Assembly: GCA_002105175.1 (NCBI GenBank)
Contig: MCGE01000043.1
Span: 1 to 64,000 of the forward strand
Direction: 5' to 3'
DNA length: 64,000 nt
From: Absidia repens
Lineage: Eukaryota; Mucoromycota; Mucoromycetes; Mucorales; Cunninghamellaceae
This document shows, piece by piece, positions 31,711 to 42,968 of the stretch. The notes beneath the pieces are model-generated. The model was not told where the DNA came from. It was given only the letters and a program-made list of their open reading frames with translations, and did no database searches. Within the stretch, counting starts at the first letter, position 1; every line of letters starts with the position of its first letter. A program made the position numbers and the translations under genes.

Positions 31711-31974
31711 TGTAGTTATCAGTGTGGTTGGGCTTATATTTACACTCCTCCGGTCCTTTTTTTTTTTTTTTGATCAATCAATAAAAAAATATCCACTTGG
31801 CTACTTTTTTTTTATTTTTGTTTCCTGGTGTTTTAATATCTCCATGGCGCATAAGAAAAAACATTTCGAATCCCGCCACGGATTTTCTATGTGCCTGCTA
31901 TTTCAAACAATTTTTTCTTTTTGCATTCTTTCTCTTCCTTTTTTTTTCCCACCATTGGAACCTCATTGGGGTTG

Positions 31975-32165
31975 TGGTGATCTGAGATTAGTGCTAGGAC
32001 TAGAGTAGAAGGGATTTCAGCTCAGGGATGATAAGATGCATGGGGAAACCCTTTCATTTTGGTTCTAGGATCTGAAGATCACCATTAGTTGACTTGATTA
32101 GCTTCGTTAGTATTAGTTTATTCTAGTTTGTATCTACATTTGAATAAAAATATCTGTCTTTTTAC
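31975..32165 (+). repeat. Dispersed repeat family D, core copy
   Basis: TAGTGCTAGGACTAGAGTAG, GATGCATGGGGAAACCC, TTCATTTTGGTTCTAGGATC and TTGACTTGATTAGCTTCG, then GAATAAAAATAT. Lies downstream of the F-box gene. Confidence 0.6.
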
Positions 32166-32870
32166 ATGCTTCAATGATAAACGTGCCTCATTAGCCTCTT
32201 CTCATGCTTTTACACAATAAGGGATCCTTTTTTTTTTTTTTATCTTTTTTGGTCTCGTCACAAGATTGGTCTTGATCAATCAGTCATGCTTTAATAAAAA
32301 ATTGTCCCTTTTTTTTTGTCCTTCTCATACCTTTACAGCTAATCATACACACACACACACACACACATCCTCCTGTTTTATAATGAATTTACTTTAGATG
32401 GGTGTTTTATCGCTCGTCTCACCGCTTCCTTCCATTCACTCCCTCCCTTTTGTTACAACGGAAAGTCTTCCTTTCTCCTCCTCGTCATTTCGTCTTTTGT
32501 AGTATCTACCAATATGCTTCAATAAAGGGAAACCACCCCTGACCCATTTACCAAAAAGAAAAAAAAAAAAGAGCAGATGCTGCGCTTTTAGTTCCTTCAC
32601 TTTGGCTACTGCCTTGACCTGATTACATTCCCAATAATACAACATCATTTTAACAAAAAGTTCATTGCCCACCAGTACTCCTTTCCCTCTTCTTCTTTTT
32701 TTTTTCACATATCCCACTTTCATACGTACTAAATGAACAGAAGAGACTCGAATCAAAACCAATCAACCCGATAAATTGGCTCTGCAAAAACTCCGAACAA
32801 AAACAAAGATGATCTTTTTATTTTTTTGGGGGGGGAACGAATGGCTCTATCTAGTTCTGTGTAACACCAA
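32166..32870. other. Intergenic, no gene seen
   Basis: Contains a (CA)11 microsatellite at 32346-32367 and CAATAAAG near 32519. A 108-codon minus frame (32436-32762) is Lys/Val-rich and includes a poly-Phe run; it shows no family features and is probably chance. Confidence 0.5.
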
Positions 32871-32877
32871 TGGGTGT

Positions 32878-33224
32878 TCAGAAATACATCCAAGGCGACA
32901 GGAGTATGGCCAGACTTACACCGGCAAGGAAAAGATCACCATAGTTAGGAGCATTCTCATGGCGGTGGTGACGATCGCCGTGACGATGGTGATGGTGAGA
33001 CCAGAGATTGTCTTGTTGTAGATTGTCATGGACAGCGATATTCGTATCTGTTGGTTGCCTCAACACTATGTGTTTTGCCCGCCCGTCCGTCCCCGCAAAA
33101 AAAAAAAAAAAAAAAAAAAAGGATGAGTGGGAGGGCGTACCTGTGTGTAGTGGGGAAATAGGTGCAACTTACGTTGTTCATGAAGTGTCGATGCAATCAC
33201 AAGAAACGTACTCAAGACCATCAT
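32878..33224 (-). CDS. Small His-rich protein, two exons
   Basis: Exon 1 33224-33173, intron 33172-33066 (GTAAGT...TAG), exon 2 33065-32878: 79 residues, in frame across the junction. The N-terminus MMVLSTFLVIASTLHEQ is a plausible signal peptide or anchor. The middle has SHHHHRHGDRHHRHE, a possible metal-binding patch. The last 18 residues (LFLAGVSLAILLSPWMYF) are hydrophobic, which would fit a tail anchor or GPI signal. The intron holds a T26 run like its neighbours' introns. A GTAAGT near 32928 could be another donor, so the C-terminus is uncertain. Function not recognised. Confidence 0.5.
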
Positions 33225-33587
33225 AAATGAGGAAGGATAGGGTGATGAAGGGAGAGAGGCAATTCTTTAAATATATATATTACGCTGATGTTGTTTTCGT
33301 CCAAAACTATCGAACAAAAGGATCATGCTGTGTTGCTTTTTGATTGTTAGTCTGTACATCTGCCTTTTTTTATTATGATGAGTATTTCATTATGATATCA
33401 AGAGTGAAAAAAAAAAAGGTATATTAGATATATATATATCAGGAGAAGGTACCCGGGTCAGTTACTTTATTATGATCTTGCTTAGGTCGCCTTTGGCTAT
33501 CGCATGTCAACGCCGGGTATCCATGCTATATAGTTTATTATTATTAAAAAAACGTTCATTGGATGGAGCAACATCGAGATGTATTTT

Positions 33588-33743
33588 TCACTTTACACTG
33601 CCACTGCCAAGATCACTGCATATTGAAGCATTCGTCGATACGGTAAATTCTGGAGCCAACGCTATCTTTCCTTCGGGCCAAACGTTAGGCTCTTCCATAT
33701 TTTCATGAACTTCTGTTAATTCTATGCATGATATTATAATCAT
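33588..33743 (-). CDS. Possible 51-codon ORF or exon
   Basis: Reads MIIISCIELTEVHENMEEP then VWPEGKIALAPEFTVSTNAS to a TGA. The opposite strand has a 78-codon frame over the same bases (33472-33708). Neither matches anything I know. The composition is less biased than the surroundings, so one of them may be an exon. Confidence 0.2.
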   Translation of the reverse strand: MIIISCIELTEVHENMEEPNVWPEGKIALAPEFTVSTNASICSDLGSGSVK

Positions 33744-34122
33744 CCTCACTCACACACTCACAAAAAAAAAAAAAAAAAAAAAGATCTTTTATTGAATGAA
33801 ACGGCATACAAAACAGGTAGTTGCTGATATAGGGACACGAGTCGACGATGGAGAGCACATCATTCCATTGTTATTATCTGTGTAATCTATAAAAAAATTC
33901 TTATGTATATATACACACACATTTCCCAAAAGAGGCGAACAAAAAGAGTCGCTCTTCAGTACTCATGATTCAACTTCCGCCTGCCTATGCACCAAAAAAA
34001 AACCACCCCGACATGCATTTCAAGGAGAAATGGAGATTGATTGAGACTTTATTTTTTTTTTTATTATTATTGATAGGGAATAAACAACTACATACACATA
34101 CACACACATATATACTATAAAA

Positions 34123-36050
34123 TTAGGCTTGCCATTGTACAGGGATTTTGAAAAACGGTCCAGCCTCCTGGGTGGTCTTACCATCGAAGTGTTTTTCTTT
34201 GTCCGGCAACATCCCGCCACGTAAATTGGTCTAATCGTCACCACCACCCAAAAAAAAAAAAAAAAAAAAAAAAGAATCGAGTTGAGCCATGATACTATCC
34301 CGTCCATGGACATCTATTCTTTACCTGTAAAGACGGATGGATCAATCGAGGTGGTTTAAGCATTTGATCTCTCGCCGTACGTCGCGCCACAAATTCATCC
34401 AGGGTTACCTTGCTATGGATCATTTTGTTGTATTGTTTCTGATGGCCCAACAATGTCATCACATCATACTACCAAAAAAAAAAAAAGAAACGGCATTTGA
34501 GTCATGTGTTGGGTTGCTGTTGTTGTTGTTTACGGTTTTTTACCTTTCGCTGATCCAAGGGAGGGTAATCATGGCCCACATAAATCCGCGTGTCGTCCGG
34601 CCACGTGGTGTACATGGTTTGGATACTATGATACAGTGTGTGTGCACTACCACCAGGGAAATCACATCGTGCTGTGCCAAGATCAGGCTATCATAAAAAA
34701 AGAGAGAGGTGCGGCGGGGGTGAGTGTCAATTCAATGAAAAAAATATATATATATATATATCTACATCTCCAGGGGGGGGAGGGGCTGTAGCACACACAC
34801 ACATCACACTTACCATAAAAAGGGAATCGCCTACAAAGGCGGCATCGCCTATGCGGTACGATAAACAGGCAGGCGTATGTCCGGGTGTGGCCACCACCAA
34901 GCACGTCAGTCGACCCAAGGACCAAGTGTCGCCATCGCCTATCAAACGATCAAATCGCTTACCATCAAAATCCGTCTTGGTGTTGATATTGTACCGTTGG
35001 GCAAACTCGTGTTGAACCTTGGTCACATCTTTGCTGATCCAAATCTCAGGCTTACAATAATCAAGATAAAAAAAAAAAAATTGAGATCATCGGCTGTCAT
35101 TGCAAAAAAAAAAAAAAAGGAGGGAGGGGAGTTACCTTTGGGTCCAATGCTTCCTTGATATACCATGACGCTGTCAAATGGTCCTACACCGCAATATAAA
35201 AAAAAAAACAAGGTGTCAGTGATTAAAGCAGCGAGACGGCCCCCAAAAAAAAGGGGGTCCATCACTTACAGCATGGACATGGGTATCCAGGAGATGCGTC
35301 ACGTGTAATTGATGGCGTTGAATAAAGGCGACCAGCGTTTTCGCGGTGGTGGGCGACACCACGCCAGCCAAGGGATCATAGTCCAGCACAGGATCAATCA
35401 CCACGGCTTGTTGACTATCTACTCGGGATACCAATGAGTGGGTTTGTTGTTGTTGTTGTTTTTGGCAAATGTCTAAATGGGAAGAGGGGAGGTTTACCTA
35501 GATCGGTGACAATGTATTGGGCGGTATCCGTGGCAGGATCCATGACGGTATGTACCCAGGGCGACAAGGGTGGGTTGGATTCGATGGGTCGGTTTTCAGC
35601 TTTCCATTGATTGAAACCACCTACCATATTAAAGACATGCTTGAACCCTAATTGGAGGGCAATGTTGGCGGCTAATAAACTACGACGACCTGAAGCACAC
35701 TGGAAAACAAGCTTTTTTTTTTTGTGGAGGTGACCAAAAAAAAAAAAAAAAAAAAAAAAGTGAGAAAAAAATCAGATCCGTTCACCAGCCAATGAAAAAA
35801 ACCACCAGCGCATAGGATGTGTGGACTTTTTTTTTTTTACCTTGCGATGACGGTCAAGATCGTTCAGGGCAGGTTCAAATAATGGCGAGCGGTACGACAT
35901 GCGTAAGGCACCGTGGATCTTGCCGGATTGCTGAATTTCATCGTGATCCCGGACATCCACCAACTGCATCATGTCACTGACAAAGGGAGTTTGCGGTGGA
36001 AGGACAAGTGCGTCATGGACTTGTTGAGGCGTAAGATTGGTAATGGTCAT
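34123..36050 (-). CDS. Rhodanese-persulfide dioxygenase fusion (ETHE1-like)
   Basis: Eight exons: 36050-35841, 35699-35498, 35418-35270, 35183-35136, 35050-34814, 34687-34544, 34468-34325, 34230-34123; 413 residues, every junction in frame with GT-AG. Residues 1 to about 125 form a rhodanese domain (LVDVRDHDE; active loop CASGRRS with the catalytic Cys). The rest is a metallo-beta-lactamase fold of the ETHE1 type: THVHADH, GHTPAC, GTARCDFPGG, VGHDY supply the iron ligands. Family role: oxidises glutathione persulfide to sulfite in mitochondrial sulfide detoxification; the rhodanese would pass sulfur between carriers. No clear targeting presequence. AATAAAG signal at 34047-34053. Confidence 0.9.
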
Positions 36051-36060
36051 GAAGCGAGAA

Positions 36061-36346
36061 AGAAAAAAAAAATAAGAGTATTAAAGATGTTCAAAAATTA
36101 AAATCAGGCAAATGGTGTCACTTTTATTGGCAAAGGCGACAATGCTGAGAATCAAAAAATTGGGGGGTGCAACCCAAGGCGGACGTTGATCGGAATGAAA
36201 TGATTCGTCATGGCCTGTCATCCACCATCATCTCACCGTAAGCTCCATTATCCACTAAGAAGTAGTGTAAGCTTTTATTTTCATCATGCCGCATCATCTT
36301 GTCTCTCCCCCCCCCTTTTTTTTCTATGAAGTGATGTTTGGATTGC

Positions 36347-36382
<36 letters not shown>

Positions 36383-36703
36383 TAACTATACCATGTACAG
36401 ACAATAACCATTCGCGTGAAAGACCCTGGTCGTCGGGTAATGAAATACCCCATCTAAAAAAAAAAAAGAGAGGGAGAGCCAGTTTTTTTTTCAGGTACAC
36501 ATCCAACAACAATAAAGACAATAATAATAGAAAAAGAGAGATATATAACACAGACTGATTTTTATTGCAATCATAACGGCCATCATGCCCACCACGTAGC
36601 ACAATACACAAAAAATGCTAAACTAAACTATGTATATATATGTATATATGCCATCTAACGAACGAATTGAATATCCTTGTGTATGTATTTAAAAAAACAC
36701 TAC
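36061..36703. other. Intergenic between two minus-strand genes
   Basis: Holds the promoter or leader side of nothing obvious: a (GT)14 microsatellite at 36351-36379 and poly-A/T runs. The 3' end signal of the MZM1 gene (TTGCAATAAA on minus) is at 36561-36570. Confidence 0.5.
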
Positions 36704-37455
36704 TTAGTGAGCACCGCCACAGCACGCAGAAGCAGCGCCTGCTTTCGATGATCGTTTCTTGCCTTTTCGATGAATGTTCTTTGAGTTTTTGATCGAGTCG
36801 TTATCGCCCAATTCGGTATCCTTTGTAATGTTCAACTCTATACAACAAAAAAAGGCAAAAGTGAGAAACGGGTGCCGAAGATATTGACGGCGGGGGGGAG
36901 GTGGTTGGGTTAATAGCTACTTACTGAATCGTTCCCCATCTTTGGATTCGCCTTGCACAACGTTCTGTTTTAGTAGGGTTGCTACTTGGTTCGCCAGTGC
37001 CAGTTTCTATTCAAGAACAATCAAGAATTGAGTTTATACAGCCAGTGTTTCTATGAACTACGAAAAAAAACCCACTTACTTCGTCTAAAATATCAGTGTT
37101 GGTTTCGTCTTTGAATTGCATAAACCGGGCATGGGTTTCCTTCTGAGCCGCTGTGATACATTTTGTTTTTTTAAAAAAAGAAAAAAAAAAAAAAAAGAAA
37201 GTAGAATGGTGAGTTCACAAGGCGTTCAATCAATTATCATCGTATGGAAAGAGGGAGAGAGAGGGTTTACCTTGGATGGCACGAAGATCATCTACCAATA
37301 AAACAAAACAAAATAATCAGAGATCCATCAACGAGCAAAAGTGAAGTGGTTTTTCGTTTGTTCTTCTGAGACTTACTTCCAAATACTTGTCTTTGTGTTT
37401 TCAATAATTGGCGGTAGGCAGTGATGGCCGCTTGTTTGGATGGACTAGTACTCAT
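36704..37455 (-). CDS. MZM1: MZM1/LYRM7 complex III assembly factor
   Basis: Five exons: 37455-37377, 37291-37271, 37150-37080, 37006-36925, 36837-36704; 128 residues. Exon 2 is only 21 nt. The N-terminal LYR-like motif AAITAYRQLLK, a central three-helix body (LALANQVATLLKQNVVQG) and the family signature LNITKDTELGDND identify it. MZM1/LYRM7 holds the Rieske iron-sulfur protein in the mitochondrial matrix before its insertion into complex III. The tail is basic and ends in SACCGGAH, longer than usual. Neighbours on the same strand are the sulfide gene and the phospholipase. Confidence 0.9.
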
Positions 37456-37707
37456 TATAGGTGTGTGTATGTGTTATGTGGATATAAATTAATAAAGTGA
37501 AAGGGAAAGAAGAAGCTTCCCGAAAAAAAAGTGTTTGTTTTTTCTCAAGTCTACGATTTTTTCACACGCCGCTCCCAAGCCTGTCACCAGTTGAAAAAAA
37601 AAAAAAAAAAAATTATCATGTTCAAAAAACCCTCTCCTTTTTTTTTATTGATTTCAACAATAACTAGACTAACTGAATAAATAACTAACTCATAAAAAAA
37701 GCAAAGC

Positions 37708-40700
37708 TTAGGTATAAAGTTCATTGATATCATCACCCAAGAATGGCACGGATTCACCTTGCAGATCGACTTGGCTTAAAAATTGAAGTGGGAATTCCAC
37801 AAGATGACCTTTGACTTGATCCAAAGTGTCGGTGATGATTTCCACCGGCATGTCGGGGTCGTGCACGTGCCCGATTTCAATATGTTCAGGGTTGGGATAA
37901 AACGCATGGTATTCTTCCCATGTCGTCACTATCATTAGATGGCAAAAAAAAAAAAAAAAAAAAAAATAGTTTAGAAAAATGCCCCCCCATTACTACAGCT
38001 ATCTATGTATTTTACCATTGTCATCAGGAACACAGTGGAACACGGCACGGAAAGCCTCGGTGTTTTTACGTGCTGTCGAATACCACAGGTCCAACGTCTT
38101 TGAGTTTAAAGGATCTTGTACGAGTTGATCTTCTTCGGATTCCAAGGTATCCAATTGTGGCACCGGTAAAGGTAACATATCATCCGTCACCTTATCGGTC
38201 GCACCATGTTTCATCAATCCAAGATGTTCTTTCCACAGTTTACGACGCAACATGGTGGCAAATTTGCTCACTTCATACTATCAAAAAAAAAAAATCAAGA
38301 TGAAATCGCCTATTCTTTTTCTGGGAGAGCCATTTTTGCAAAACTTACGTCTTTGCCATTGACTTTGGATTGGATCATATCTTTATCTTCAACCACCAAA
38401 GCAATTTCAGAATCCCGATCCCCACATTGGGATCGATCATTCAAATTGGATGATCCCATAATCACAAGTCGATCTATTTCAACAAAGAAGGAAGAGGGAT
38501 GTTGAAGTCCGGTGGAGGAGGGCATTCCTTTCTTTTTTTCTATTTACCATCAGCAATCAATAATTTGGCATGAATGTATAATTCTTCAGAAACAAAATCA
38601 TGCGTCACCCAAGGACTGGAGCTACAATGATGACGACGTGCACCTTCTTCTTGTTGTTGCACGGCGACTTGGGCAAAAGCCACTTCCCCTTCCACCGTAG
38701 CAGTGTATCCCTCAACCGTCGTCAAGACATCTTCCACCACAGCACGTTTGATCCGATCATGGCTACGTAAACTATAAAATCGGATATAGTCACTGGCTGG
38801 CACCCCGGAGCTTTCCAATTGTTCAATGATACTTTTCCCGCCTCGACAAATGGACATGTATTGATAATGCATCACCAGTCTATGTTTTTTATTTTTTTAA
38901 AAAGAAAAAAAAAGTTGAGTCTTCTGCCTTTCCCCCCCCCGCCTTTCTTTTTGTTTTATGGGTTTCTTACCTGGCAGTGGCAGCATCCTTCGTGCTAAGA
39001 TCCGCGGGGAACGCAGGCATCAATGGCATCAATACAAACACCTTGAAGGGTTCCTGTTCTTCATGCGCACGAACAATACGTTTGACCAAGGCGGCACCGA
39101 TTTGGTTCTTGAGAATGTAATCCTTGTCTTCCACTGTGGCCGTGACTAGATTTAGTTAAAAAAAGGAAGAGTTAAGTGTGTGTGTGTGTGTGTGTGTATC
39201 ATCTGCTGCTGCACAACCCTCTTGTAACTTACTGAAAAATTGATTTTCAATATGGATGAAATGCTTGGCCCCCAAAATAGCTTCAATGTACGCATTTTGA
39301 ATCGAATGCTAATAAAGAAGAAAGGGGAGGAGAGCTTCAGTGACAAAGGACGCAATAGGTGTGGTCTCGCATCAATAATAAAAAAAAAAAAAACTTACTT
39401 CGGTTTTGATTCCATGACTCCAATCGGCACTACTTCGCACCACTTGCGCACGACATGTCCCACTGACGCCACGTGTGCCATGACGGTACCGACGTGCTTG
39501 CTGTTGAGGTTGATCCTGGATCCCACGTTGTGTGTTGCCAACAAAGCCACCCAAGGGAGGTTGCAAAAGTGGCACATTGTCATTCTTTCTGTTCTTTTCA
39601 TTCTTGACGAAATTCCAACGTTCACAAAAATGGCGAGCCACCTATTATATATATTAGTAAAAGAAGCGGTCAGGTCAATTTAAGAGTCCTTTCTTTTTTT
39701 TTTTTTTTTGATGAGGTTGAGCTACGTACATCCAATACAGGGCCACCAAGCTATGTTCCAAAATAAAAAAAGAAAGTCAGTCATTTCGTAAACAAAAAAA
39801 AAAAAAAAAAAAGCAGTGCTTTTACCATGCAAAGCGACATATCGTGCCACGGCATACGTGGTACCACCGTCTTGTCAATCAATCGCATATCCCAGTTTTT
39901 CACTATAAAAAAAAAAATGGATAAGTGTGTGAGTGTGTTGGTGCACGTCATGTTTACCTTCTTCAAAGTCTCGGACACGGGCATCACTATAATCTTGTCC
40001 AGGAAAGACTTCAAGTAAAGGATCTTCTTCAACAAAATCAGCCAAACGATGTGCATGTGTATCCCAGCGTCTATCATGTCAAACCAAAAAAAAAAAAAAA
40101 AAAAGGAATCAGAAAAGCAAGCCAGTGGTGGGTTGGTTGGTTTTTTGTTACCCAAAGCAAAGATCAATGCCACCCAGAAACGCAATCTTGTTATCAATGA
40201 CCACGAATTTTTCATGATGTGACCAAAAGAAGGTGCCACCCACATCATGGTTTGGATGACGTTGCACTATTGAATTTCAATTTATCGAATGAGAAAAAAA
40301 AAAAAAAAAAGAAGAATGTTCGGTTCCCTCCTTTTTTTTTAGCAAGTGGGAGTGTGGGCCCTACCTATGATGTTTTCATGCAAGGCCTGGAGCGTTTCCT
40401 TGGTATGTCGACTATCCAACGTCAACGCCAATTTGACTTCCTATTAAGAGAAAAGAAAGCTGAGTTAGGGGACGGTGCGCCTTCTCTTATCACAGATTTA
40501 CTTTTCTCTATGTATATATATACCTTGTACACCACAATATAAATCTTCACGCCTTGCTCGGCTTTTCGTTGCAACAAGGCATCCAGGCGGTACTCAGGGT
40601 ACTTGGCGCAAGGTCGACGCATATACTACAAAAAGCGAGAGAGATCAAACTGTTAAAGATTTTGTTTTTGTTTGTGTTTGTTTTTTTTTTTTTTGAAGGG

Positions 40701-41464
40701 GATGGGAGGCGGGCTTTACCAGTTCAGGTGTCTAAGTTGGGTTTATCAGTAGCAGCAGCAGCGGCAGCAGCAGTAGTGAGGTTAATAAACAAACAAAAAA
40801 AAAACGCCCACAAATAGTTTCATGTCATTTCCCACATGTCTGTGCTGTAAAACACTTACCAACCACCAATCTTCAATAAAAATCACTTCCTGTGCATGCT
40901 CAATGGCTTCCGAGACAGCCCTAAAGAAAAAGTGAGTTAAAAAGCTAAAATCATTTTGGAATGGGCATCGTTTTACCAGCAATAATCTTTGCCATCCACA
41001 TAATGTTTGACTTGGGCACCGTGCCGTACAGGAGCAAAGGATTCAAACCGATGCGATTCCTTATTGAGTTCTTGTTCGCGTTGTTCCTCATCATCATCAC
41101 CATCCATAAGATGACTCACTTTAGAAAACAAACTAGTAAAAAAGCCATCTCTTTTCTTTTTGCGTTTTGATTTTTGATAAAAAAAGAAGGAAAAGAATGA
41201 AAATGTCTCCCTCCCCCTTTTTTTTTTGGTGGTTCTTTAAAATAGACGAATGCAACTGGGTCGTGTAACATCCGTCCACTTTAATGCTAGTTCCCAAGTC
41301 TTTTCTTTCTTGGAACATGTCCGACCTTTTTCTCAATGGTGTTTCATATCCGTTCATGCTGTTCGCCCTGCAACTACTTACTCCCTCAGGGATTTCAAGC
41401 CCCGCGCGCCATGGATAAAGTTTGGTGTGCGATCAGCCCAAACCCCATCCTCACATGCATCCAT
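37708..41464 (-). CDS. Phospholipase D, two HKD motifs
   Basis: Seventeen exons: 41464-41382, 41132-40977, 40920-40860, 40731-40720, 40625-40524, 40440-40365, 40266-40152, 40070-39958, 39902-39826, 39750-39730, 39641-39399, 39308-39233, 39145-38971, 38879-38548, 38473-38349, 38277-38016, 37928-37708; 749 residues with all phases consistent. HKD1 is HHEKFVVIDN; HKD2 is HAKLLIADDRLVIMGSSN with NDRSQCGDRDSE. It hydrolyses phosphatidylcholine to phosphatidic acid (family knowledge). No PX or PH domain precedes the catalytic core, unlike SPO14. Exon 4 has 12 nt and exon 10 has 21 nt. The first intron (248 nt) and the ATG are the least certain parts. Poly-A signal near 37641. Confidence 0.9.
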
Positions 41465-41504
41465 TGGGATCGTTTCACAGCTCACACACACACACACAAT
41501 GTAA

Positions 41505-42059
41505 GTTGAAATCTAGAGTTTGCACAGACGGGGCGGGGAAGGTAGTCATGGTGAGTGAAAACTATAAAGCAAGTGGGGGGTTTTTTGGAAGACTGTCACA
41601 AAACAGCTACAAGGACGACATTGTTCACTATCTAAGGGGTCAGAGGATGGGTCAAGTAATAAAAAAAAAATGTTCATATTTTATTGAAGCACATTGGGTA
41701 GAAACTAAAACTAAAAAATGAAAGGGAAGAGGGAGGGTTCATTGTAGCTAAGGGATTGGGATGGAAGGATCGACTGGAGGAGGAAAGCATGAAGCAGAGA
41801 AACCAAAGTAAGATCTGGAAAATGGTTCAAACTAATCAAAAAGAGACCATGATCAAAAAGGGTGGGGAGGGAAGGTTAATGTATCATACAAGACATGAGA
41901 AAAACGAGATGGGATATCTTGGACTGAAACGTAGAAAGCGGCTATTACGAATCAAACAGGATTGATTAAAAAAGGAACCTATTGTGCAAAACATGAGAGA
42001 GAGAGACTAATGGACATCTGTCATTGAGATAAAGTAAAAAAGAGACATACATATTTTAT
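41505..42059. other. Intergenic, no gene seen
   Basis: Purine-rich on the plus strand. A 69-codon Lys/Arg-rich frame (41756-41965) is composition-driven. A TTTTATTGAAGCAC near 41682 reads as CAATAAAA on the minus strand with no obvious gene upstream. Confidence 0.45.
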
Positions 42060-42240
42060 TCAGATGTGGACACAAATGAAGGCCAAACTAACACTACACT
42101 AAGCTAATGGAGACTCCAAAAAGCTCAACGGATGATGTCTTCAGATCCTAGATCCAAAATGAAAGGGTTTCCCCATGCATCTTGTCATCCCTGAGCTGAA
42201 ACCCCTTCTAAACTAGTCCTAACACGATTCCAGGTCCAAG
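42060..42240 (-). repeat. Dispersed repeat family D, core copy
   Basis: Inverted: TCTTCAGATCCTAGATCC, AAAGGGTTTCCCCATGCATC and CCTTCTAAACTAGTCCTAAC, with the AATAAAATATG end at 42048-42060. Very close to the copy at 31975-32165. Confidence 0.65.
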
Positions 42241-42968
42241 ATAACCCCATAAAAGTTGAATGATGAAAGGAAAACAAAAAAAAAAAACGGCGGGAGGGAG
42301 AAAATAAATATTTCACGTGGTCGGCATTTAAAACGATCTCTTACTGTGGAGGATTTTTGGTGGATTCAAAAAAAGGAACGCCCTCCTTGCGATATCGCAT
42401 ACAAATAGAACCAAAACGTAAACCTGTTAATTATCAAAATAAGACAATTGGTCTAAAATAAGTAAAATAATAAAATAAACTAATACTTAAATGTACTTAT
42501 CGTATGTTGAGAACGATTGGGTGTAGAGGTAAAACAAATGGAAAAGTGAGAGGAGAAGAAAGTAATAGAGACGTCTAAATGGATCGATATCATAACACAA
42601 AGGACTGAATGAGTAGATTTGAAAAAGAAAACAATCATAGGTATATGAATATCAAAGGTTAAGTCGTCATAAACGGGAAAATCCTCGTTTCATCCCTCAC
42701 TCCCAAAAAAAAAAAAGTGATATATATATCTATACAAGCAAACGGGGTGGGCACAGTTGAATAAGATCTTTTTTTTTTTCCTTTTTGATATTAGGTAAAA
42801 GCAGAGAGGATAATATTTTATTGTACAAGGAGGAATTAGATAATGATGAGAATGATGATAAATAATAATAAGTATACCAAGGAAAAAAAGAACAAAACGT
42901 TTTGGAAGAGAAATTGAGAGGGGGGGAATATAACGACTAACTAAACTAAACAAACACTACACTAACGC
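42241..42968. other. Intergenic, 3' side of the carrier gene
   Basis: No gene seen. The carrier's poly-A signal CAATAAAATATT (minus) is near 42811-42823. Confidence 0.45.
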
